Positions 30,931-39,565 of a stretch of 47,070 bases of DNA are shown here, piece after piece. The first letter of the stretch is position 1. Every line of letters begins with the position of its first letter. This DNA is from Bacillota bacterium (lineage in GTDB: Bacteria; Bacillota; Sulfobacillia; Symbiobacteriales; ZC4RG38): positions 1-47,070 of the forward strand of contig JAKKUO010000015.1 in NCBI GenBank assembly GCA_021890795.1, read 5' to 3'. The translations under genes and the position numbers were made by a program. The notes under the pieces were generated by a model. It worked only from the letters and a program-made list of their open reading frames with translations. It had not been told where the DNA came from and ran no database searches.

Positions 30931-32139
30931 ATGCGGAAGCGGGGCCTCACCCGGGTACTCGTCCTGTGGCTGACCTTGCTCCTTTCCGCTTGCCAGGGGG
31001 CAACCAGAAGCGGCACCCCGCCGGTCCCCGGGGCCGAAGCGGCAGCCCCGGCGGAAGCAGTAGCCCCATCCGAGGCGGCACCGCCGGCCGGCACCGCACC
31101 CGGTGCGCCCCCCGAATCCCCGACGACCTCCACCGGGCCCGCCCTGCCGGCAGCCGCCGCAGGCCCCATCGTACCCGAAATCCCAAGAGGGATGTCCCAG
31201 CCCCCCGCCTCGCCGTCCCCCGAGGGGGAGGAGAGTGGGCTCCCGACCCTGGCCGGCGGGAGGACCGTCGGCCGGGCGATGGTCCGGTACGGCGGCACCC
31301 AGCGGGAGGCCGTCCTGCAGGCGAGCGACTCGGAACTCCTGGTGGCCATCGCCGGAGGTCCGGCCCAGACACTCCCCAACCGGATCGGGGCCTACGGCGA
31401 GGCCAGCCTCCAGGTGATCCCGAACCCGGAAGGGGACCACCTCCTGGTGACCGTCACCGACGGGCGGGTCGTCGAGGGATGGGTCCTGATCCCCGGGGCC
31501 GACGGGTTCAGCGTGGGCCTCGACGACTGGGTGGACTGGGTTATCACCGGGGAAGGGGACGCGGTCAAGGTCGGGTTCCGCGAGTACCAGGACGGCGGCG
31601 GGTTCGTCGTACGGTCCTTCCTCTTTCGGTACTCTCCCTTGACCCGCCGCTACGAGCACACCATCGTCCCGGGTGCCGACATTGCCCCGAAGGACGTGGA
31701 CCTGGTGCCGCTGACCCGGGAGCAGACCCTCTACTTCGACATCGAGTACCCCAAGGACTGGCCGGTGGTCTTCTCCGGCAGCCTGCACACGGTGCGGATT
31801 GGCTCCTGGCCGACCCAGATTTACGTCCTGACGGACGTGCTTCGGGGTAAACCCGTCCCCGGGTCGGAAGCGGAATTCCTGGCCAGCGGGAGGTGGCCTG
31901 GCGACTTCTCGGTCCGCCCGCTGAGCCATCTGGCCCCCGCCAAGGCCTTTGAGGTGAAGGGCACCATCGAGTTCGGGGGCGAGGAACGCCTGCTGCTGGC
32001 CTATCACGTGTTCGGCCCGAACGGGATTTGGGAGCAGGTGGTGATGGCCGTCTATCCTCCTGACGACTACGGCCAGTGGGAGGCCATCTGTCGGATCATT
32101 CTCTCGACCTTCAGGCCGGTCTGGTCACAGGAGGGCTAG
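30931..32139 (+). CDS. Predicted lipoprotein, function unknown
   Basis: About 402 residues from ATG 30931 behind GGGAGG. The signal peptide (LTRVLVLWLTLLLSAC) ends in the lipobox LLLSAC, so it should be lipid-anchored outside the membrane. An Ala/Pro/Glu-rich linker of about 100 residues leads to a folded part of ~280 residues starting around GGRTVGRAMVRYGGTQREAV, rich in aromatic residues and beta-type patterns (VITGEGDAVKVGFREYQDGG, PKDWPVVFSGSLHTVRIG). I do not recognise a family. It follows the Pro-rich protein by 141 bases and ends at a strong hairpin, so the two may be co-transcribed. Confidence 0.82.
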   Translation: MRKRGLTRVLVLWLTLLLSACQGATRSGTPPVPGAEAAAPAEAVAPSEAAPPAGTAPGAPPESPTTSTGPALPAAAAGPIVPEIPRGMSQPPASPSPEGEESGLPTLAGGRTVGRAMVRYGGTQREAVLQASDSELLVAIAGGPAQTLPNRIGAYGEASLQVIPNPEGDHLLVTVTDGRVVEGWVLIPGADGFSVGLDDWVDWVITGEGDAVKVGFREYQDGGGFVVRSFLFRYSPLTRRYEHTIVPGADIAPKDVDLVPLTREQTLYFDIEYPKDWPVVFSGSLHTVRIGSWPTQIYVLTDVLRGKPVPGSEAEFLASGRWPGDFSVRPLSHLAPAKAFEVKGTIEFGGEERLLLAYHVFGPNGIWEQVVMAVYPPDDYGQWEAICRIILSTFRPVWSQEG

Positions 32140-32166
32140 CCGGCCCCCAGGGTCACCCAAAGGCCC

Positions 32167-32202
32167 AGGGACCACCTCCGCCCTCCGGTGGAGGTGGTCC
32201 CT
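32167..32202. terminator. 13-bp hairpin between the lipoprotein and EF-hand-like genes
   Basis: AGGGACCACCTCC (32167-32179) pairs perfectly with GGAGGTGGTCCCT (32190-32202) around ten bases. It lies 27 bases after one convergent stop and 29 bases before the other, so it can serve both. No T tract is present. Confidence 0.65.
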
Positions 32203-32231
32203 GTCCCGTCCCCTGCCCCGGGGTGGTCGAC

Positions 32232-33233
32232 TCAGGCACCGTGGCCCTCGTGGTGGGGGTGGCCCACCAGCACTAGCCCGGCCTCGGTGGGGAGCAGCGC
32301 CGGTGCGGTCTTGGCCACCGGCTCGGCGGTGATGGCCAGCCGGTTGAAGTCCCCCGGGCAGAGGAACGCCCCCGGCACCCCCGCCACCTCCTCCGGCGTC
32401 ACACAGCCGTCGCAGTTCTTGTCAAAACGGGAGACCACCGCCTGGGTGATGGCGGCGATGCGCTGGGGCAGGCAGGTCCTGACGTCGAGCTGCGGGAAGA
32501 CCGTCGCGGGGCGCATGAAGCAGTCCGTCAGGATGGCCGCCACGATCCCCGACGGGAGGGCCGGGGCGGCGGCGCCGCCAATCCCGGCCACCAGGGCCCG
32601 GGGGTCCAGGGCCAGGTTGCGGTCAGGGCTGAGGGGGACCTGGAGCAGGGCGGTGCCGTCGGGCTGGACCGTCAGTTCGCCTGCCCGGACCGGCACCGCG
32701 ACGGTGTTCCAGGCCGGCACGTCGGTCCGGCCCAGGTTGGGAGGCAGGCCGTCGACGGTGAACCGGGTGCCGGGGAGGTTCACCCCCGGCGCCAGCCGGG
32801 GCAGGCAGGCCAGGTCCGCGGGGTGCAGGGTGTCCGGCACCACCAGGTCGTGGATCAGCCAGACCGTCAGGTTGGTGCCGGGGGGCAGGGGGCCCAGCCC
32901 GTTCACCCGGGCGGTCAGTTGGGCCACATCGCCCCCTGCCCGGAGTTCGGCGCTGCCCCGGGCCTCGCAGCACGGCCCGCCGGGCACGCACAGCAGGTTC
33001 CGGGGGAAGGTGAGCCCCTCGAGGACAAAGGGGAAGACGTCCCCCAGGGCGATGGACGGGATCTCGGATGTAACGGTCACCAGCTTTCGGGAAGTGGGGT
33101 CAAAGACCATCGCGCTCTCCGGGCTGAACCGGGAGGAGAAGAGCCTGCCGCTCTCGATCTCCCGCTGAAAGGTCGAGAAGGCGCCGGCTGCCTTTCCGCT
33201 GACGGCCACCGCCGTCCGGCCCTCGTCCGCCAT
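32232..33233 (-). CDS. Uncharacterised Cys-containing protein with an EF-hand/dockerin-like calcium loop
   Basis: About 333 residues; ATG 33233 follows AAAGGAGGAGG, and the longer frame to 33518 runs through non-coding repeats. No signal peptide or membrane helix is visible. Residues ~271-282 (DKNCDGCVTPEE) have the spacing of a calcium-binding EF-hand loop, with Cys inserted at two non-ligand positions. Other cysteines appear in CVPGGPCCEA, CLPRLAPG, TDCFMRP and RTCLPQ. The text between looks like beta-sandwich protein (LTVWLIHDLVVPDTLHP, NTVAVPVRAGELTVQPDG). The C-terminus ends in a His-rich HPHHEGHG, a possible metal site. No family recognised; extracellular or spore-associated roles cannot be judged. 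Confidence 0.75.
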   Translation of the reverse strand: MADEGRTAVAVSGKAAGAFSTFQREIESGRLFSSRFSPESAMVFDPTSRKLVTVTSEIPSIALGDVFPFVLEGLTFPRNLLCVPGGPCCEARGSAELRAGGDVAQLTARVNGLGPLPPGTNLTVWLIHDLVVPDTLHPADLACLPRLAPGVNLPGTRFTVDGLPPNLGRTDVPAWNTVAVPVRAGELTVQPDGTALLQVPLSPDRNLALDPRALVAGIGGAAAPALPSGIVAAILTDCFMRPATVFPQLDVRTCLPQRIAAITQAVVSRFDKNCDGCVTPEEVAGVPGAFLCPGDFNRLAITAEPVAKTAPALLPTEAGLVLVGHPHHEGHGA

Positions 33234-33490
33234 GAACCTCCTCCTTTCCCAGTGCGCCTCTGGCAGGGCCCAGGCCAAACCCAAGGTGCCCGCAGGCTTC
33301 GGGTGCGGGCTCCGTACCAGTGTACGCCCGTCGCCGGCCCGCGGTGCGCCGCCGGCGTGCGCCGTCCGCACCGGAGGAAGCAGGCGCCGGCGGAGGCCTG
33401 CGCTGGAGCGCGCTCCGGAAGCATGCACCCAAGACCCGCACCGGAGCGCGCACCCGAGGCACGCCCCCGAGCACACACCGGCGGCAGGCA
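33234..33490. other. Gene-free interval between gltB and the EF-hand-like gene
   Basis: Together with the adjacent terminator this makes a 352-base gap. It contains a hairpin GCCCGCA-N9-TGCGGGC (33288-33310), a 12-base palindrome GGAGCGCGCTCC (33405-33416) and a nearby partial copy GGAGCGCG (33443-33450). It must carry the promoter of the minus-strand gene at 33233, but none stands out. No credible gene is seen in either direction. Confidence 0.5.
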
Positions 33491-33528
33491 GAAAGAAGGC
33501 CCCCGGGGTCTTGCCCACCCCGGGGGCC
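33491..33528 (-). terminator. Rho-independent terminator of gltB
   Basis: A perfect 12-bp stem, GGCCCCCGGGGT (33498-33509) with ACCCCGGGGGCC (33517-33528), loop of seven bases, followed on the minus strand by TTCTTTC (33491-33497). It lies 57 bases after the gltB stop. Confidence 0.85.
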
Positions 33529-33585
33529 GTTCGGGTCCCGCCCCTCCTGCCGGGCCCTGGATCGCCGGCCCGGGCCCTTCATCCA

Positions 33586-36500
33586 TCACTCGGTCACCTG
33601 GGTCGGATCCACCTGCTGGCTGACGGGGACGATGGCCACGAAGCACCGCTCGCAATCCAGCATCAGCTGTAGCACCTCGGCGGCCTCCTCTTCCTGGCCC
33701 GAGTCCAGCAGGGCCTGGTGGTAAGCCCCCAGGAGTTCCGTCAGGTCCTTCTTGCCCTGGCTGCCGATGCCGGTGATCCGGACCCGGGCACTCTTGGCCA
33801 GCCGCCGCCGGAGCGCGGCCTCGTCAAACCCCAGCTCCGGCTGGAGCCGCACGTAGACCACCCCGCCGGTCATGCCGGCGCAGATCCACGGCCCCGGATC
33901 GCCGAGGACCACCACCCGGCCCCGGGTCATGTACTCAAAGGCAAAGCCCTTGAGGTTGGCCCGGGTACCGATCAGCCCCTGCCCGTCGTCCACCGGCCCC
34001 CGGAGCCGGCCGCCCAGGACCACGTCGGCACCGGAGAGCCGGACGCAGCACCGGGCGTCGGCATCCCCCTGGACCAGGAAGAGGCCCCTCTGGGCACCGT
34101 AGGCAAAGCTCTTGCCCACGGACCCGCCGACCCACTGGCCGAACCGGTTCCGGGTCTTCAGGATCCGGACGACGCCGCCGGCCGCACACTTGCCGACACC
34201 GTCCTGGGCGCCGCCGTGGACGGTGATCTCCACCCCGTCGACGTTGAAGGCCCCGAGGCCGCTGCCCGCGGCAGCCCCCTCCTCCAGGCGGATCTCCACC
34301 CGCTCCGGGCCGCTCTCCCCGGACCCGTGGAGCCGCTGCCGGGCGAGCTGACCCGCCACGGGGGTGCCGAGGGCCCGGTCCCGGGCCTCGACCCCGGCGA
34401 GGTGGAGCTGCACCTCCCGCTGCCCTTCCTGGAGGTGACCGGCGGCCACCGCGACCAGCTGCCGATCGAGGGAGGCGGCGAGCCGCCGCACCGTCCCCCG
34501 CTCGCCGGGGGCTGCCTCTGCCTCGGCCGGGACGGGCGTCAGCAGGGCCGAGAGGTCCACCCGGTCCAGCCCCCGGACCTGCCGGAGGAGCTCCACCCGC
34601 CCCACCAGGTCCTGGGTCCGCCGGGCTCCGAGCCGGGCGGTGAGGAGCCGCACCTCCTCGCCGATGCTGGTGAAGAGGGTGACCAGGCGCTCCACCGCCT
34701 CCTCATAGACCCGGGGAACGAACTGCTTCAGGCCCCGCTCCCGGGCCTCCTCCACCGTCTCGATCTGGGTGGCGATCCCCACGTGGCAGGTGTCCAGCTG
34801 GCAGCCCCGGCAGATGGTGCAGCCGACGGCCACCATCGCCAGGGTGGCAAAGCCCACCCGGTTGGCGCCCAGGAGGATCATCTTGATCACGTCGAGGCCG
34901 CTGCGCATACCGCTGTCGGCCCAGATCTCCACCCGGTCCCGGAGCCCCGCCTCCACCAGGGCGAGGTGCGCCTCCCGAACGCCGATCTCGATGGGAAGCC
35001 CCGCGTGGCGCAGGGCGTGCTTCCGGGCAGCCCCGGTGCCGCCGTCGTAACCGCACAGGGCGATGATGTCTGCCCCCGCCTTGGCGATCCCCACCGCGAG
35101 GGCACCGATCCCGGGCACCGCCGCGACCTTGACGACCACCTTCCCGTCGGGGTTGACGGCCCGGAGTTCCTGCACCAGCTGGGCCAGGTCCTCGATGGAG
35201 TAGACGTCGTGGTTGTTGGAAGGCGAGATCAGGTCCACACCGGGCGCCGCGTTCCGGGCCGCCGCGACCTTCAAGGAGACCTTCTTCCCAGGCAGGTGGC
35301 CGCCCTCACCGGGCTTGGCCCCCTGCCCGATCTTGATCTCCATAAAGCGGCTGCCGGCGAGCATCGGTGCGTGGACCCCGAACCGGCCCGAGGCGACCTG
35401 CTGCCCCCGCCACTTGTAGTACCGGCCGACCAGGTCCGGGATCTCCCCGCCCTCGCCGTTCATGCAGACGATCTCCAGCCGCCGGGCCGCCTCGGCGTAG
35501 GCCCGGAAGGCCGTCTCCCCCTGGGAGCCGAAGGACATCCCGGAGATGGTGATGGGGTAGGCGTAATCCTCGATCCGGGTGTCCACCTCCGCCGGGTTTA
35601 CCCCGCCCACCTCCACCAGGTCGGTGAGGTGCCTCAGGCACACCGGCGTCTCCCGCTCAACGGCCTGGAGCCGGGCGGTGTAGGCCTCGTACCGGCCGGG
35701 GTCCTGCGCCGCCTCCCCCGCCGCCTTCCAGACCTTGGGCCAGATCCGGAAGGTGTGGGCGAGGCGCGGCCGGACCTCCCCGGCGCTCACGATGGCGTAC
35801 CGCTCCTCCGCGTCGGCCTTCAGCCGGTCAAAGCCCAGGCCGGCGTCCTCCGAGCCGCAGTAGTTGACGCACCCGAAATACCGGGCCACCTCGGGCCTCA
35901 GGCCGATGCTGCTGAAGTGCCGGCCGTAACCCCGGAGTTCGTAGATCCCCAGGGTGGAGATCACCTTCTCCAGCCCCTTGGTAAGGGCCTCCAGCAGCCG
36001 GTCGATGCCCTGGCGGGGATCCGTCTGGGCCGCCACCTCCAGCATCAGGTAGGGGTTGACCGCATCGGCCCCCAGCCCCAGGGCCAGGACCAGGTCGTGG
36101 AGGCTGCGGATCGCCCCGGAGCGGAGCACCACGGCACACCGCCGCCGGAGGTTGGACTCCTCCTGTGGCACCGGGTACTCCCTCAGAGCCCGGTCCACCG
36201 CGGCAAGGGCCAGGTGCGGGTCGATCCAGAGCCGCCCGTCCTGGAAGCACTCCCGATCGTCCAGGATCAGCAGTTCCGCCCCCGCGCGCACCGCCGCCAC
36301 CGCCTCCCGGCCCAGGCGCTCCAGGGCCTCCGGGAGGCTCTCGCTGGCCAGGAAGGCGGTGGGGAGCACCCGGACGATCCCGGGATCCTTCCCCGCCCCG
36401 TGAATCGGGTCCCACTCCCGGCAGAGGTCCTCGAGAAGCCGGGTGCCGTGCCGGGCGGCGACCTGCCGGTAGGTGCCGAGGTCAAGAGGCATGGGGCCGG

Positions 36501-38241
36501 CGTGGCCCCCGAGGATCACCGGCACCTGGAGCTCCACCCGGGTCCGGTGGACAAGGGCCAAGTCCGCGCTGCCGCGGACCGCCAGGGGCGGCCGGGCCCC
36601 CAGCACCACCCGGGTGGAGAAGTGCTCGACCTCCCGGTCCCGGTCCACCGCGGGGCAGGTGATCGCGGCGACGCTCTCCTTGAAGTAGTCCGCGAGGTTC
36701 TGCCGCTCCTGGGCGAGAGCCGCCAGGGGGCCGTCGTACCCCAGGGAGCCGATGGGCTCGCTGCCGGTCTGGGCCAGGGCCCGGACCATCTGGTGGTCCT
36801 CGGTGCTCCAGCCCAGGGCGGCCAGGAGCCGCTCATTGGGGCCGGAGAAGGCCGCGGGCTCCCCGGAGGCCGTGCCGCCGGGGCCCTGCGCCTCCGCCAG
36901 GGGCAGGCCCGGGACGCCGGCGGGCTCCATCCCCGGAGAGGTGCTGCTGAGGTACCGGCGCCAGCCCTCCGGGGCCGGGAACCGCTCCCGGGCCAGGCGC
37001 AGCACCCGGTCCTGCACCTCCGGATAGGAGAGGAGTTCCGGCGGGCCGTCTGGCCGCAGCAGAAGGCCGACCTTCTCCCCCGGCGCGAGGGGCCGCGGGT
37101 CCCGGACCACCTCGGCGATGGGCACGACCCCCTGCTCCGAGGCGAAGAGATACTCCTCCTCGGTCTCCAGGAGCCACAGGGGCCTGAGGCCCATCGCGTC
37201 CACGGAGAAGACCATCTCGTCCCGGTACCGGGCCGCCACCGCCGCCGGACCCTGGGCGAAGGGGCCCCAGGCCTGCCGCAGGTACAGGTAGAGGTCCTGC
37301 AGCTCCGGCTTCAGCCCCCGGATCTCCGCCAGGATCGGCGGGAAGACCACCTCCATGGCCTCCATCAGGGTGAACCCGTACCGGTGGATCAGCCCCCCGA
37401 GGCACCGGTCCAGGTCCTGGGCGTCGGTGCCCCCCCTGGTGAGGGGGATCCCCAGGGCCAGGGTCTCTTCCCGGAACTTACCGATGGTGCTGATTCCGCC
37501 GTTGTAGGCCAGGAGGTGGAAGGGCTGCGCCCGTTCGAAGAGGTCAGTGACGCTCGTGGAGAACAGGTTGTGGCCGATGGCCGCCCGGGTAGCCAGCCGG
37601 GGATCCTGGAGTTCCGGGTAGTACCGGCGCAGGGTCTCCGGGGTGCCCCGGACCTTGTAGACCGCCACCTGGGTGCTGAGGGAGACCACCGTCACCGGGG
37701 TCTCCGCCTCGATGGCCAGGCCCAGGGAGAAGAGCCGGCTCTCCCCGGTCTCCGGATCGGGGCACAGGAGGGCAACCTGCCAAAGCTCCGGCTCCTCCGC
37801 CCGGCCCCGGGGGCCCAGGGCGCTGGAGTCCACCGGAGCCGTCCGCTCCAGGAGCACCTCAAACCCCTCGGCGGCTATCCGCCGCAGGATCTGCTCCTTC
37901 AGCTCCCTGGCGCCGCAGGCCACCGACCGGGGGATGAAGAAGTGGCCAACGGCGAAGCGGGAGTCGTAGGCCAGCTCCGGGGGCCGGCCGGCCCCGGCCA
38001 GGGCCTCAGCCCACAGGGCCCGGGGGATGTCCACCTGGATCCCGCAGCCGTCCCCCTCTCCGTCCACATCGCCGCAGCGGTGGGCCAGCGCCGCCAGCGC
38101 GGACAGCAGCCGCTCCACCAGGCCGTGGTCCGCCCGGCCATCCTTCCGGACCACAGCGACCAGGCCACACCCGTGGTGCTCCCAGGCCCGCAGGTACTCC
38201 CGGATCCGCCGGGGATCCATCGCCTGTTCACGCACCTGCAC
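33586..38241 (-). CDS. gltB: Glutamate synthase large subunit (GOGAT alpha)
   Basis: About 1551 residues. I chose GTG 38241, which has a strong GGAGGGGG site; the frame to 38322 lacks one. A 24-residue propeptide then precedes the nucleophile Cys (C25, HHG|CGLVAVV), as in enzymes matured by self-cleavage. Order: class II glutaminase domain, linking domain, FMN/2-oxoglutarate synthase domain (SPSNNHDVYSIEDLAQLV, GYDGGTGAARKHALRHAGLP), the [3Fe-4S] motif with Cx5Cx4C spacing in CTICRGCQLDTC, and the C-terminal GxGxG-type helix (GVGKCAAGGVVRI, GGVVYVRL). It makes glutamate from glutamine and 2-oxoglutarate. No small subunit gltD is adjacent, so the electron donor is encoded elsewhere or is ferredoxin. 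A GlnR/TnrA-type box and a promoter lie upstream. Confidence 0.96.
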   Translation of the reverse strand: MQVREQAMDPRRIREYLRAWEHHGCGLVAVVRKDGRADHGLVERLLSALAALAHRCGDVDGEGDGCGIQVDIPRALWAEALAGAGRPPELAYDSRFAVGHFFIPRSVACGARELKEQILRRIAAEGFEVLLERTAPVDSSALGPRGRAEEPELWQVALLCPDPETGESRLFSLGLAIEAETPVTVVSLSTQVAVYKVRGTPETLRRYYPELQDPRLATRAAIGHNLFSTSVTDLFERAQPFHLLAYNGGISTIGKFREETLALGIPLTRGGTDAQDLDRCLGGLIHRYGFTLMEAMEVVFPPILAEIRGLKPELQDLYLYLRQAWGPFAQGPAAVAARYRDEMVFSVDAMGLRPLWLLETEEEYLFASEQGVVPIAEVVRDPRPLAPGEKVGLLLRPDGPPELLSYPEVQDRVLRLARERFPAPEGWRRYLSSTSPGMEPAGVPGLPLAEAQGPGGTASGEPAAFSGPNERLLAALGWSTEDHQMVRALAQTGSEPIGSLGYDGPLAALAQERQNLADYFKESVAAITCPAVDRDREVEHFSTRVVLGARPPLAVRGSADLALVHRTRVELQVPVILGGHAGPMPLDLGTYRQVAARHGTRLLEDLCREWDPIHGAGKDPGIVRVLPTAFLASESLPEALERLGREAVAAVRAGAELLILDDRECFQDGRLWIDPHLALAAVDRALREYPVPQEESNLRRRCAVVLRSGAIRSLHDLVLALGLGADAVNPYLMLEVAAQTDPRQGIDRLLEALTKGLEKVISTLGIYELRGYGRHFSSIGLRPEVARYFGCVNYCGSEDAGLGFDRLKADAEERYAIVSAGEVRPRLAHTFRIWPKVWKAAGEAAQDPGRYEAYTARLQAVERETPVCLRHLTDLVEVGGVNPAEVDTRIEDYAYPITISGMSFGSQGETAFRAYAEAARRLEIVCMNGEGGEIPDLVGRYYKWRGQQVASGRFGVHAPMLAGSRFMEIKIGQGAKPGEGGHLPGKKVSLKVAAARNAAPGVDLISPSNNHDVYSIEDLAQLVQELRAVNPDGKVVVKVAAVPGIGALAVGIAKAGADIIALCGYDGGTGAARKHALRHAGLPIEIGVREAHLALVEAGLRDRVEIWADSGMRSGLDVIKMILLGANRVGFATLAMVAVGCTICRGCQLDTCHVGIATQIETVEEARERGLKQFVPRVYEEAVERLVTLFTSIGEEVRLLTARLGARRTQDLVGRVELLRQVRGLDRVDLSALLTPVPAEAEAAPGERGTVRRLAASLDRQLVAVAAGHLQEGQREVQLHLAGVEARDRALGTPVAGQLARQRLHGSGESGPERVEIRLEEGAAAGSGLGAFNVDGVEITVHGGAQDGVGKCAAGGVVRILKTRNRFGQWVGGSVGKSFAYGAQRGLFLVQGDADARCCVRLSGADVVLGGRLRGPVDDGQGLIGTRANLKGFAFEYMTRGRVVVLGDPGPWICAGMTGGVVYVRLQPELGFDEAALRRRLAKSARVRITGIGSQGKKDLTELLGAYHQALLDSGQEEEAAEVLQLMLDCERCFVAIVPVSQQVDPTQVTE

Positions 38242-38475
38242 AGGACATCCCCCTCCTCTCCATGTCTCTCCGTTCCCGCCGACCCGGCGGCGCGGGCCTG
38301 GGGTTTGTGAACCGTTTCCCAATCCCCGTTGCGCCCCAGGGCCCAGGTCACCACTGCCCCCGGGGCCGGTCCGGCTCGGACGGGACCCAGCTTGGGCGGG
38401 GTGCCAGGCCGCGGCCCCTGCCGCGCACCGATCGCCCGGCCGGGTTCCCCGGGATTCGTCGGCGGTTTGTGCCAG

Positions 38476-38505
38476 ATGTTACTCCAGGAGAAGGCCCCCT
38501 GTCAA
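38476..38505 (-). promoter_or_regulatory. Sigma-A-like promoter of gltB
   Basis: On the minus strand TTGACA (38500-38505, perfect -35), an 18-base spacer, and TAACAT (38476-38481, four of six for -10). The predicted transcript starts near 38469, giving a leader of about 230 bases before the GTG. The GlnR/TnrA-type box lies immediately upstream. Confidence 0.6.
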
Positions 38506-38512
38506 TTTGGAT

Positions 38513-38529
38513 TGTCAGGTTTTCTGACA
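38513..38529. promoter_or_regulatory. GlnR/TnrA-type nitrogen regulatory box upstream of gltB
   Basis: TGTCAGGTTTTCTGACA matches the 17-base Bacillus GlnR/TnrA pattern TGTNA-N7-TNACA at every fixed position. Its centre (38521) is about 52 bases upstream of the predicted gltB start point, close to the 49-51 bases reported for TnrA-activated promoters. In Bacillus TnrA represses gltAB, so activation versus repression cannot be decided from sequence. The link to the nitrogen-assimilation gene makes the site credible. Confidence 0.65.
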
Positions 38530-38574
38530 CGGCACAACCTGCGTCTTTGTAATGAACTTGATTACGATCTGTTA

Positions 38575-39375
38575 TCAGTTCGGCCGGGGGCCGCCTCCCC
38601 CGGGCGGCGCCGCCTCCCCGGCCGGCCGGGTGGCCGGAGCCGCCCCCGGCCGGAGGTAGAGCAAGAACTCCTGGTTGCCGTCACCTCCGAGGATCGGGGA
38701 CGGGACAACGCCTCCGGAGACCAGCCCCAGGGCCGCCGCGGCGGTCAGGACCCGGGCCACCGCCTCCTCACGCCGCCGGGGATCCCGGACAATGCCTCCC
38801 TTCCCCACCCCGGACCGGCCCACCTCGAACTGGGGCTTGACCAGGAGAATCTGCTCGGCCCCCGGGGCCAGCCGGACCAGGTGGGGGAGCACCAGGGTGA
38901 GGGAGATGAAGGAGACGTCGCAGGTCACCAGGTCCGGCGGCTCTCCCGGAAGGGCCGTCAGGGTGCGGACGTCGGTCTCCTCCAGGCTCACCACCCGGGG
39001 GTCCCGGGCCAGGTCCGGATGGAGCTGGCCCCGGCCCACGTCCACCGCATAGACCCGCCGGGCCCCCCGCTCCAGGAGCACCTGGGTGAAGCCGCCGGTA
39101 GACGCCCCGACATCGAGGCAGACCCGGCCGGCGGGGGAGACCCCGAACCGGTCCAGGGCTGCCGCCAGCTTCAGCCCGCCCCGGCTGACGTAGCCGATGG
39201 GGTCCCCGGCGGCTTCCAGCCGGTCCGCCGGCGTGACGGGAAAGCTCGGCCGGGTCACCACCCGGCCGTTTACCGAGACCAGGCCCGCCCGGATCGCTGC
39301 CTGGGCCCGCTGCCGGCTGGGGTAGAAGCCCTGCTGCACCAGCGCCACATCGAGGCGGGTACTGCCCGCGCCCAT
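38575..39375 (-). CDS. tlyA: TlyA-family rRNA 2'-O-methyltransferase
   Basis: 266 residues. An N-terminal S4 RNA-binding domain (RLDVALVQQGFYPSRQRAQA, AGLVSVNGRVVTRPSFPV) is followed by an FtsJ-like methyltransferase with SAM motif VCLDVGASTGGFTQVLLERG, VYAVDVGRGQLHPDL and catalytic-region text TCDVSFISLTLVLPHL and LLVKPQFEVGR. TlyA enzymes methylate ribosomal RNA and affect capreomycin sensitivity in mycobacteria. In spore-formers the gene sits between dxs and nadK, but here gltB and three other genes follow instead of nadK. The C-terminal Pro/Gly tail is not conserved. Confidence 0.95.
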   Translation of the reverse strand: MGAGSTRLDVALVQQGFYPSRQRAQAAIRAGLVSVNGRVVTRPSFPVTPADRLEAAGDPIGYVSRGGLKLAAALDRFGVSPAGRVCLDVGASTGGFTQVLLERGARRVYAVDVGRGQLHPDLARDPRVVSLEETDVRTLTALPGEPPDLVTCDVSFISLTLVLPHLVRLAPGAEQILLVKPQFEVGRSGVGKGGIVRDPRRREEAVARVLTAAAALGLVSGGVVPSPILGGDGNQEFLLYLRPGAAPATRPAGEAAPPGGGGPRPN

Positions 39376-39497
39376 CGCCCGTACGCCTCCCTTCGCTGGA
39401 GTTCATGGGGAACCAGCCCATAGGCCTCCTGCCGCTGCGTGGCTCCACGGCGCGGCTCCGCTGCCTGCCTGCGCTGCCATCGCCTGCGCTGCAATCG

Positions 39498-39524
39498 AAA
39501 AGGCGGCGGGACCGCCCCGCCGCC
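39498..39524 (-). terminator. Rho-independent terminator of dxs
   Basis: GGCGGCGGG (39502-39510) pairs with CCCGCCGCC (39516-39524) around five bases, followed on the minus strand by TTTT (39498-39501). It separates dxs from tlyA, so tlyA probably has its own promoter in 39376-39497, a stretch with CGCCTGCG-like repeats. Confidence 0.75.
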
Positions 39525-39565
39525 GTCACCTGCGGTCGTATACCGTCGCCTGCGGCTGTGCTGCC

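Noticed and set aside
29254-32007. 917-codon minus-strand frame opposite the Pro-rich and lipoprotein genes
   Set aside because: Low-complexity shadow; the plus-strand genes have strong ribosome sites, a lipobox and a structured C-terminal domain.
33718-38310. 1530-codon plus-strand frame opposite gltB
   Set aside because: gltB has all catalytic and Fe-S motifs, so the opposite frame is an artefact.
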